A stretch of DNA of 5,824 bases from Oceanospirillaceae bacterium (GTDB lineage Bacteria > Pseudomonadota > Gammaproteobacteria > Pseudomonadales > Balneatricaceae). The stretch spans positions 1-5,824 of the forward strand of contig JAGSHA010000219.1 in assembly GCA_023954795.1 (NCBI GenBank), written 5' to 3'. Below are positions 1 through 4,542 of this stretch, in pieces (position 1 is the first letter of the stretch; each line of letters starts with the position of its first letter). The notes under the pieces were generated by a model, which worked only from the letters and a program-made list of their open reading frames with translations, was not told where the DNA came from and did no database searches. The position numbers and the translations under genes were made by a program.

Positions 1-41
1 ACGTTAAAGCCCAGATAGGCGAGTTTGGTTACTCCGGCCAT
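1..41 (-). CDS. N-terminus of probable type I (VOC) extradiol dioxygenase, partial at window edge
   Basis: An ATG at 41-39 opens a frame that stays open to the window edge and gives MAGVTKLAYLGFNV (last residue incomplete). The run T-x-L-x-Y-L-G-F-x-V is the typical first beta strand of two-domain type I extradiol dioxygenases of the BphC/CumC kind, which cleave catechols next to the hydroxyl groups using Fe(II). A Shine-Dalgarno-like AGAGGG lies about 8 bases upstream of the ATG (roughly 49-54). The position fits: it is the next gene after a Rieske oxygenase and its reductase, and the matching meta-cleavage-product hydrolase is upstream at 3483-4313. Only 13 full codons are visible, so the catalytic His/Glu metal ligands cannot be checked. 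The start is well supported; the family call rests on a short motif plus context. Confidence 0.6.
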   Translation of the reverse strand, partial: MAGVTKLAYLGFN

Positions 42-50
42 GATAAAGCC

Positions 51-67
51 CTCTTATTACTCTTATT
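51..67. repeat. Short tandem repeat CTCTTATT x2 upstream of the extradiol gene
   Basis: The 8-mer CTCTTATT occurs at 51-58 and again at 60-67, one base apart. On the coding strand this reads AATAAGAG twice, and the copy nearer the ATG (41) merges into the AGAGGG that serves as ribosome binding site. The duplicated purine-rich stretch could act as a standby or alternative ribosome site, or be a chance slippage product. Little more can be said. Confidence 0.4.
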
Positions 68-95
68 GTTGTTTTTCGAGAGATCGGTTTAGGTA

Positions 96-141
96 CAGCG
101 AAATCGGGACACCGGCAGAGATAAACCCTCCGATTTCGCTG
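96..141 (-). repeat. Perfect 12-bp inverted repeat (hairpin) between reductase and extradiol genes
   Basis: CAGCGAAATCGG at 96-107 is the exact reverse complement of CCGATTTCGCTG at 130-141, separated by 22 bases. The transcript of the minus strand would meet this hairpin 8 bases after the reductase stop codon (150-152). No T-run follows the stem on the minus strand, so it does not look like a classical intrinsic terminator. A role in protecting the 3' end of upstream mRNA, or in partial attenuation before the extradiol gene, is inference. It does not share sequence with the other intergenic hairpins in the window. Confidence 0.7.
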
Positions 142-149
142 CGAATAAC

Positions 150-1205
150 TTACGCGTGAGCGGTATCAAACAGCTCGACGTGAATGTTTTCACCTTTCAC
201 TCCCAGCTCTTCCAGATGTTCACGCGCAGCTTCGTTCATGGCCGGCGGTCCACACAGGTAAGCGATGGTGTCTTCGGTGATATCGTCTTCGGTGATGGAA
301 TACTGAGCACGCATGGTCAGGCCATCCCAGTCACCTTCCGGTCGGGAGACGCAGGTGCGGACATCCAGGTTGCGCATCCAGTTGCCACGCAGCTCCAGCT
401 CGTCCTGTGCAAACAGGTCTTTTTCAAAGGAGCAGCCAAAGGCGAGAACCACAGGCTTGCGGCGGAAGTTGGACAGGCGCAGGGTGTCAATCATCGACAT
501 CATCGGTGCCAGACCGGTACCGCCTGCAATCATAATCTGCGGGACTTTCTCCTCACGCAGATAGAACACGCCGTACGGGCCATCGATCTCAAGCGTGTCG
601 CCCACTGCGGCGCGGTCGCGCAGGTAGTTGGACATCACCCCGTCATCGAGCACGCGGATATAGAAGGTCAGTTCCGGCAGATCACGCACGGTGCTGGACA
701 TGGAATAGGAGCGCCACTCTTCGGTGCCTGGTACTTTCAGCTGTACATACTGACCGGCTTCGAAGTTTTCCATCTCGGCATCTTCGTCCAGCTCGGCGGT
801 GATGCGTACGGTGTTGTGGTTGACCCATTCCAGCTCTTCGATGGTGATCACACTCTGGCTGGCCGCGTGGTCTTCGGAAAAGGTGCTCGGGTAATCGAGA
901 TCAACGACACAATCGGTATCGGCATACGCGGTGCAGGTCAGGCGGAAACCTTCCCGTGCTTCACTCGGTAACAGTGACATAACACGGTCACTGTCCATGG
1001 AGACGTCGCCGGTATCAACACGACAGATGCAGCTGGCACAGCTGCCGGTGAGACACTGGTGGACGATCGGGACTTCGTTGTTTCGTGCCACATCCAGCAG
1101 GGTATCCCCCTCGCCAGAGACCGCTTCGAATTCAACGCCGTCATTAAAACGATAGGTGACTTTAGATGTCACTTCCTGCACAGCAACTGCTTCGGCTGAA
1201 GACAT
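150..1205 (-). CDS. Rieske oxygenase reductase: [2Fe-2S] ferredoxin domain + FAD + NAD(H) domains
   Basis: This 351-residue flavoprotein should take electrons from NADH and pass them via FAD and a plant-type [2Fe-2S] cluster to the Rieske oxygenase encoded just upstream at 1346-2662. Domain order is ferredoxin, FAD, NAD, as in BenC/XylZ/OxoR-type (class IB) reductases. Cluster ligands are C51, C56, C59 and C91 (C-x4-C-x2-C-x31-C). The FAD-binding motif RSYSMS is at 165-170, the nucleotide-binding motif GGTGLAP at 228-234, and the C-terminal CGPPAM at 318-323, with the family's ELFD ending near 344-347. The frame is open up to an earlier ATG at 1268, but the ATG at 1205 is chosen because GGAGGA sits 6 bases upstream and the extra 21 residues would be read through a perfect hairpin. 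It contains its own ferredoxin domain, so a two-component system with no separate ferredoxin is likely; none is seen here. Family call is firm; the partner is inferred from adjacency. Confidence 0.93.
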   Translation of the reverse strand: MSSAEAVAVQEVTSKVTYRFNDGVEFEAVSGEGDTLLDVARNNEVPIVHQCLTGSCASCICRVDTGDVSMDSDRVMSLLPSEAREGFRLTCTAYADTDCVVDLDYPSTFSEDHAASQSVITIEELEWVNHNTVRITAELDEDAEMENFEAGQYVQLKVPGTEEWRSYSMSSTVRDLPELTFYIRVLDDGVMSNYLRDRAAVGDTLEIDGPYGVFYLREEKVPQIMIAGGTGLAPMMSMIDTLRLSNFRRKPVVLAFGCSFEKDLFAQDELELRGNWMRNLDVRTCVSRPEGDWDGLTMRAQYSITEDDITEDTIAYLCGPPAMNEAAREHLEELGVKGENIHVELFDTAHA

Positions 1206-1211
1206 AATATG

Positions 1212-1217
1212 TCCTCC
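1212..1217 (-). promoter_or_regulatory. Shine-Dalgarno site fixing the reductase start
   Basis: TCCTCC on the plus strand reads GGAGGA on the coding strand, 6 bases before the ATG at 1205. It is close to the full anti-16S consensus and decides the 1205 start over the upstream in-frame ATG at 1268. Confidence 0.85.
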
Positions 1218-1238
1218 GATTTTCTTATTATTGGAAGC

Positions 1239-1276
1239 GAGGTTGTGTGAATGCACATGCGTGATCACACAACCTC
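1239..1276 (-). repeat. Perfect 12-bp inverted repeat (hairpin) between oxygenase and reductase genes
   Basis: GAGGTTGTGTGA at 1239-1250 is the exact reverse complement of TCACACAACCTC at 1265-1276, with a 14-base loop that itself contains CAC-ATGC-GTG (1254-1263), which can pair further. The stem ends 21 bases before the reductase Shine-Dalgarno site. What follows the stem on the minus strand is AC-mixed with A-runs, not a T-run, so termination by the intrinsic mechanism is unlikely. An mRNA processing or stability role that lowers reductase yield relative to oxygenase is plausible inference. Confidence 0.75.
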
Positions 1277-1283
1277 TGTCGTC

Positions 1284-1303
1284 AGGCTTTTTAGGGAAAG
1301 CCT
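1284..1303 (-). repeat. Small 7-bp hairpin after the oxygenase gene
   Basis: AGGCTTT at 1284-1290 pairs exactly with AAAGCCT at 1297-1303 around a 6-base loop. It lies 8 bases before the larger hairpin at 1239-1276 in transcript order, so the oxygenase-reductase gap would fold as two consecutive stem-loops. On the minus strand the stem is followed by GACGACA, with no T-tract, which argues against a simple terminator. Confidence 0.55.
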
Positions 1304-1345
1304 TCCGGGAAGCGCCGGCAAGCAGCGCCTCAGGCAGAGCGTGGA

Positions 1346-2662
1346 TCAGCTCTTGTCGTACTTGCGGCCTGTGGCGTAGGCATCCATGCCCGGCCAGTCA
1401 CCCAGTGCTGCCGCTGCCAGGTCTTTACTCTGACCTTTCTTCGCGCCGTTCACGCCACGTGGTGGCTGAGCGATACCGCGGTTGAAGTTGGAGGCACATT
1501 TACGCCACACGATCACGGAGGCATCCATGTCGGCCAGCTGCTCATCATCCCAACCGGTGCCGTCTGCGTAGAAATTCTGCATCGCATCACGTGCCATCAG
1601 GTCACAGTCGTTGAAACCTTCCAGACACATCGGCTTGTAGAGGTTTTCGAAGCGGTAATCGAACTCCTTCTTCTCCTCTTCGGTGTTGCACTTCTTCACC
1701 AGCACTTCCCAGTATTCGTAGGTGTCATCCGTGATTGGGATGTACCACTCGTACTGTACAACGTGCTCTTCCGGCCAGTTCTCTACCATCAACACACCTG
1801 GCATAAACATGGACGTACGGAAGTATTTCGGATTCTGACCGTAGGCTTTGATATCCAGAATCGGGTTTTCCAGAATCGGCTCATAGGAGTCAGTGAAGTA
1901 ACGGTTGAGGAAACCCTGAGGACCGTCTTCGTCTTCGATGATGGCAATCGCTTGGTCATCCAGCGGTTTGATACCCAGCGGTACCGCCCACTCTTTGGCC
2001 TGCACAATGGCGTTATCACGGTGGATCAGGAGGTGACCGGCATCAAAGCCGTTTTCACAGGCCAGACGCCAGTTGGCATTACCGGTACGGTGCATACCGC
2101 GGATGATGACGCCGTCGTCCAGAATGGATGGGGTATCAGGCCACAGTGGATGCGGGAATTTTTCGTTGTTTTCCGGGAAGCGGATCGGCAGATCGTTTTT
2201 CAGCGGTGGGATCTCTTCGTCCCAGTCCTCTTCGCAGACAAATACGAAGATCATGCCGTTCACTTCTTCCACGGCAAATTTCTGGATACCGGTGGTACCG
2301 ATCAGTTTGTCGTCCGGTGCTGCAACGATGGTGCTCAGCTCACCGTCGTCCAGATTAAACGTGAAACCGTGGTACCAGCAGGTGATGGTTTCATCGTTCA
2401 GGCACATCGGCTTGGCAGAGAAACGTACGCCACGGTGCAGACACTGATCCAGCAGGGCGTGCACGGTGCCTTTGGCACGACGCAGCACGATAGGTACACC
2501 TGCAATCTGAATACCTTTCACTTCACCGTCAGGCAGCTCGTCACTGAACGCGGCTGGATACCAATGGTTAATGAAGCCCCACTCGGCTTCCATGTATGGC
2601 TGGTACTGCTTCTTGGTGCCCTTATCGTTGGCCACGCGTGCTTTTTTCTTATCAAAAGCCAT
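1346..2662 (-). CDS. Rieske non-haem iron oxygenase, alpha (terminal) subunit, CarAa/OxoO-like
   Basis: This 438-residue protein should activate O2 at a mononuclear iron centre to hydroxylate an aromatic or polycyclic substrate in the cytoplasm, using electrons from the reductase next to it. The Rieske cluster ligands are C74, H76, C95 and H98 in CLH and CWYH. The catalytic domain has the motif ENGFDAGH (203-210) with iron ligands H210 and H214 and bridging D207; D354 in the FNDCD segment is the likely third ligand, by alignment from memory with carbazole 1,9a-dioxygenase CarAa. Other CarAa/OxoO-like segments are FINHWYP near 30-36, MPGVLMV near 288-294, EWYIPI near 305-310 and FYADGTGW near 364-371. 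Enzymes of this group act as alpha-3 trimers without a beta subunit, and none is encoded here. Length is close to 2-oxoquinoline 8-monooxygenase OxoO and longer than CarAa because of a C-terminal tail (about 398-438). The start at 2662 has GAGGAAA upstream at 2668-2674. The substrate is not predictable. Confidence 0.93.
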   Translation of the reverse strand: MAFDKKKARVANDKGTKKQYQPYMEAEWGFINHWYPAAFSDELPDGEVKGIQIAGVPIVLRRAKGTVHALLDQCLHRGVRFSAKPMCLNDETITCWYHGFTFNLDDGELSTIVAAPDDKLIGTTGIQKFAVEEVNGMIFVFVCEEDWDEEIPPLKNDLPIRFPENNEKFPHPLWPDTPSILDDGVIIRGMHRTGNANWRLACENGFDAGHLLIHRDNAIVQAKEWAVPLGIKPLDDQAIAIIEDEDGPQGFLNRYFTDSYEPILENPILDIKAYGQNPKYFRTSMFMPGVLMVENWPEEHVVQYEWYIPITDDTYEYWEVLVKKCNTEEEKKEFDYRFENLYKPMCLEGFNDCDLMARDAMQNFYADGTGWDDEQLADMDASVIVWRKCASNFNRGIAQPPRGVNGAKKGQSKDLAAAALGDWPGMDAYATGRKYDKS

Positions 2663-2726
2663 CGAAGTTTCCTCACAAATTGTTTTTATTTTGAGTTTTT
2701 CGGCAACGCCAGATGCGTTTGTCTAA

Positions 2727-2756
2727 ATATTAGATTGAAAGTCGATAGAAATTCAA
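2727..2756 (-). promoter_or_regulatory. Candidate sigma-70 promoter for the Rieske oxygenase gene
   Basis: On the minus strand, TTGAAT (2751-2756) and TAATAT (2727-2732) stand 18 bases apart in a very AT-rich gap, about 65-70 bases upstream of the oxygenase ATG. Each box matches the sigma-70 consensus at four or more of six positions. The gap of 131 bases between the nfu-like stop and this gene, and its sharp drop in GC, support a promoter here. Box matches in AT-rich DNA occur by chance, so confidence is moderate. Confidence 0.45.
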
Positions 2757-2758
2757 TC
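2733..2758. promoter_or_regulatory. Perfect 7-bp inverted repeat, candidate operator inside the promoter
   Basis: GATTGAA (2733-2739) and TTCAATC (2752-2758) are exact reverse complements with a 12-base spacer. The half-site centres are 19 bases apart, about two helical turns, a spacing that suits a dimeric regulator. The repeat fills the spacer of the candidate promoter and overlaps its -35 box, a position typical of repressor operators or MerR-like activators. No regulator gene lies in the window, so the cognate factor is unknown. Confidence 0.45.
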
Positions 2759-2793
2759 GAAAAAAGAAATAAAAATTAATAATTATGGAAAAT

Positions 2794-3345
2794 TTAGTGC
2801 CGGGTGACGTCAGAGACGGTTTCGATTTCGGGCAGATGCTCTTTCAGCGTCTTCTCAACAAAATCGACCAGCGTGCGTTCAGCGTTGCCACAACCCAGAC
2901 AGTTTCCGCCAAATTTCAGATAGACGGATTCCCCCTCAATACGATCCACCGCCACACCGCCTTGATGTTCCGCCAGCGCAGGGTTTACGTGGCCTTCAAG
3001 GATGGCGGAGACTTTTAATGACAGGTCCGCATCGGCCGGTAACTCGGGCATGGTTTTGATATTGGGGGCTTTCAGATGCAGATTGCCGCCCATGCGATTG
3101 GTGCGGTAATTGATCGCCAATCCGTCAATGAACAGCGCCAGACTGCGGCTGTATCTGAGATTAAAATCGCCGTATTGATGGATTTCGTCATCGTCGGCAG
3201 TTTCTTTGTTGAAGGTGATGAATGCCTGTGACAGCGAGGTGCCAGGGTGGCTTACGCCGATGCGAAGATCGGTATTTCCCTCGTTGCTGGCTACTTGGCT
3301 CAGGTAATCCTGAGCGGTATCGGTCAGCTGAATATCTGCACGCAT
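2794..3345 (-). CDS. NfuA-like Fe-S cluster carrier with C-terminal NifU/Nfu domain
   Basis: A 183-residue protein with the layout of NfuA: an N-terminal degenerate A-type (HesB/IscA-like) domain (about 1-95) and a C-terminal Nfu domain (about 105-183). NfuA proteins hold a [4Fe-4S] cluster at a CxxC motif across a dimer and hand it to target enzymes. The motif here is GNCLGCG with C149 and C152, and these are the only cysteines in the protein, so the A-type domain cannot ligate a cluster by itself. Segments matching NfuA include HPGT (33-36), LKAPN (91-95), NPALAEHQGG (121-130) and LKFGGNCLGC (143-152). The ATG at 3345 is chosen: GGAG lies 8 bases upstream and the protein start then aligns with NfuA. 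An in-frame ATG at 3438 would add 31 residues with no family match. Placed between the hydrolase and the Rieske oxygenase, it may be a dedicated helper for the Rieske and ferredoxin clusters (inference). Confidence 0.88.
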   Translation of the reverse strand: MRADIQLTDTAQDYLSQVASNEGNTDLRIGVSHPGTSLSQAFITFNKETADDDEIHQYGDFNLRYSRSLALFIDGLAINYRTNRMGGNLHLKAPNIKTMPELPADADLSLKVSAILEGHVNPALAEHQGGVAVDRIEGESVYLKFGGNCLGCGNAERTLVDFVEKTLKEHLPEIETVSDVTRH

Positions 3346-3351
3346 ACGAAT

Positions 3352-3357
3352 GTCTCC
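3352..3357 (-). promoter_or_regulatory. Shine-Dalgarno site fixing the nfu-like start
   Basis: GTCTCC on the plus strand reads GGAGAC on the coding strand; its GGAG core (3354-3357) is 8 bases before the ATG at 3345. It supports this start over the in-frame ATG at 3438. Confidence 0.7.
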
Positions 3358-3405
3358 GGTCTGAAATGGCACGGGGAAGCATGACAAGCGCAGATTAGGC
3401 AGATG

Positions 3406-3447
3406 GCCGGAACCCAATCTGATTGAGCCTTTCGGCACAGTTCCGGC
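3406..3447 (-). repeat. 8-bp inverted repeat with nested palindromes between hydrolase and nfu-like genes
   Basis: GCCGGAAC (3406-3413) and GTTCCGGC (3440-3447) are exact reverse complements. Between them lie two smaller palindromes, CAATC-T-GATTG (3415-3425) and, read on the minus strand, GCC-GAAA-GGC (3427-3436), which could close as a GNRA tetraloop. The transcript could therefore fold as a branched structure in the 137-base gap. No T-run follows on the minus strand, so it is not a clear terminator. The rest of the gap shows only the nfu-like ribosome binding site. Confidence 0.55.
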
Positions 3448-3482
3448 ATGTTTGAACGCTGCTTAATCACGCGCAATGGCTG

Positions 3483-4313
3483 TTACGCTTCTTCCTGCAG
3501 AAACTGCAGTACCAAATGGTTAAAGCGTGGACCTTGTTCGATCTGGGTCCAGTGGCCGCAGTTGCCGAACAGGTGCATCTGGGCGTTCGGGATCTTTTTG
3601 AACAGGCTTTCGGATACCGATACCGGTACGACGCGGTCATCACGGCCATGCACAATCAGCACCTGCTGCTCGATGCCTGCCAGATCGGCATCGGATACCA
3701 CCTGCTTGTCGGCCCAGCGCTGATAAGGCTGTGGGAATACGCGCTCGAAGCGTTCCTGAAAACCGGGACGCATGGTGGCGTTGTAACGCAGCTCTGCCAG
3801 CTCATCGGTGGCGATCGACTGATCAAAGGCCATGATGCCGAGGATCTCTTTCATGGCCGCCATGGAAGGCTTGTAGCCCCACAGTTTCATCAGGTTTTCG
3901 CTGACCGTGAATGGCTGTCCACCACTGCCCATCAGCACCATACGGCCGACACGTTCCGGGTATTTGACTGCCAGTGCCAGCGACAGAGAGCCGCCAAAGG
4001 AGTTGCCGATAAAATCGGCCTGCTCGATATCCAGCGCATCCATAAAGCGGATGATCTGGCTGATCCAGGATTCCATGTGCTCGTATTCATAATCATCGGC
4101 ACATTCGGTGTAACCAAAGCCCACCAGATCCGGCGCCAGCACACGGCGGAACTCGGACAGCATTGGAATCGCATTACGCCAGTTGGCCCACGCGGTGACG
4201 CCTGCGCCGGATCCGTGCAGCAAAATCACCGGACGGCCTTCGCCCTGATCGTGATAGTTGACCTGCATATCGCCGAGGTCGAGCGTGTTGGCAATCTCTG
4301 GTGAGTCGCTCAT
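3483..4313 (-). CDS. Meta-cleavage-product hydrolase (alpha/beta hydrolase, XylF/DmpD/TodF/CumD-like)
   Basis: A 276-residue alpha/beta hydrolase that should split the C-C bond of a ring-fission product (a 2-hydroxy-6-oxo-dienoate) made by an extradiol dioxygenase, giving a 2-hydroxydienoate and a carboxylic acid. The catalytic triad is readable: nucleophile S105 in GNSFGG (103-108), acid D226 in HGRDDRVVP (222-230) and H254 in CGHW (252-255). The oxyanion-hole loop is HGSGAG (33-38). Segments AWANWR (41-46), APDLVGFG (60-67), PGFQERF (183-189) and GHWTQIEQ (253-260) closely resemble XylF/TodF/CumD hydrolases as recalled, and the length is normal for them. AGGAG lies about 8 bases before the ATG at 4313. 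It is the first gene after the hairpin terminator at 4430-4498, so it may begin a transcription unit with the nfu-like gene. The likely upstream enzyme is the extradiol dioxygenase that starts at 41. Preference for small or large side chains cannot be decided. Confidence 0.92.
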   Translation of the reverse strand: MSDSPEIANTLDLGDMQVNYHDQGEGRPVILLHGSGAGVTAWANWRNAIPMLSEFRRVLAPDLVGFGYTECADDYEYEHMESWISQIIRFMDALDIEQADFIGNSFGGSLSLALAVKYPERVGRMVLMGSGGQPFTVSENLMKLWGYKPSMAAMKEILGIMAFDQSIATDELAELRYNATMRPGFQERFERVFPQPYQRWADKQVVSDADLAGIEQQVLIVHGRDDRVVPVSVSESLFKKIPNAQMHLFGNCGHWTQIEQGPRFNHLVLQFLQEEA

Positions 4314-4331
4314 GGTGTTCGCTCCTGTCTG

Positions 4332-4352
4332 GCAGCCGATTCAGAGGGCTGC
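4332..4352 (-). repeat. 6-bp inverted repeat in the hydrolase leader
   Basis: GCAGCC (4332-4337) and GGCTGC (4347-4352) pair exactly around a 9-base loop, immediately upstream of the AGGAG ribosome site of the hydrolase gene. It could form a small leader hairpin. The stem is short and may be chance. Confidence 0.3.
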
Positions 4353-4381
4353 GCGGGTTGAATTCAGGGTAGGGGTTCTGT

Positions 4382-4430
4382 CTGAAATAGAGCCGGATGC
4401 GTGTCATAGCCGCTTCAAGCCCAATTTCAG
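4382..4430. repeat. 7-bp inverted repeat upstream of the hydrolase gene, possible operator
   Basis: CTGAAAT (4382-4388) and ATTTCAG (4424-4430) are exact reverse complements 35 bases apart; half-site centres are 42 bases apart, four helical turns. They lie between the terminator hairpin and the hydrolase start, where a promoter for the hydrolase-nfu unit would be expected. I see no convincing -35/-10 pair here (TTGAAG and TCTATT occur but 21 bases apart). A looping operator is conceivable; evidence is weak. Confidence 0.3.
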
Positions 4431-4498
4431 GCAAAACCGCCCCCGCTACGGCTCTCGCAAGCCGCAGTGAAGGGGGATCGGGGGAGGTTTCTTTTGCC
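4430..4498 (-). terminator. Strong GC-rich stem-loop, probable (bidirectional) terminator after the DUF1329 gene
   Basis: Nested pairing is visible. The apical stem CTACGGCT (4446-4453) pairs with AGCCGCAG (4460-4467), with one A-C mismatch and a 6-base loop. Outside it, the C-run at 4440-4444 can pair with either G-run at 4472-4476 or 4480-4484. Outermost, GGCAAAA (4430-4436) pairs with TTTTGCC (4492-4498). Read on the minus strand, the GC stem is followed by TTTTGCC; read on the plus strand, it is followed by GGTTTCTTTTGCC, so it could work in both directions. It starts about 45 bases after the DUF1329 stop codon and should separate that gene from the hydrolase gene. The T-run is short, so partial read-through is possible. 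Confidence 0.65.
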
Positions 4499-4542
4499 TA
4501 ATGCTAAGTGACGTTAATGGTCGCCTTAGCGAGCGCCTCTAC

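Noticed and set aside
96..141. Intrinsic terminator after the reductase gene
   Set aside because: The stem is strong but the coding-strand sequence after it (TACCTAAACC) has no T-run, so only a generic hairpin is claimed.
156..971. Long plus-strand open frame opposite the reductase gene
   Set aside because: It mirrors the codon pattern of the reductase, has no recognisable domain, and the opposite strand encodes a full set of cofactor motifs.
1206..1268. Reductase start at the upstream in-frame ATG (1268), adding 21 residues
   Set aside because: The extra residues have no ferredoxin-domain similarity, run through a perfect hairpin, and lack a good ribosome site; GGAGGA lies 6 bases before the ATG at 1205.
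1246..1269. CRP-like site in TGTGA...TCACA
   Set aside because: The half-sites are 14 bases apart rather than 6, and they are simply part of the 12-bp hairpin arms between two co-directional genes.
1763..2779. Long plus-strand open frame opposite the Rieske gene
   Set aside because: The protein shows no family motif and the minus-strand frame carries all Rieske and iron ligands; it is an antisense artefact.
3346..3438. Nfu-like protein start at ATG 3438, adding 31 residues
   Set aside because: The extension crosses an inverted repeat and has no NfuA counterpart; the ATG at 3345 has GGAG at proper spacing and matches the family's N-terminus.
3516..4304. Long plus-strand open frame opposite the hydrolase gene
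   Set aside because: No motif, and it covers exactly the region of an intact hydrolase with a complete catalytic triad.
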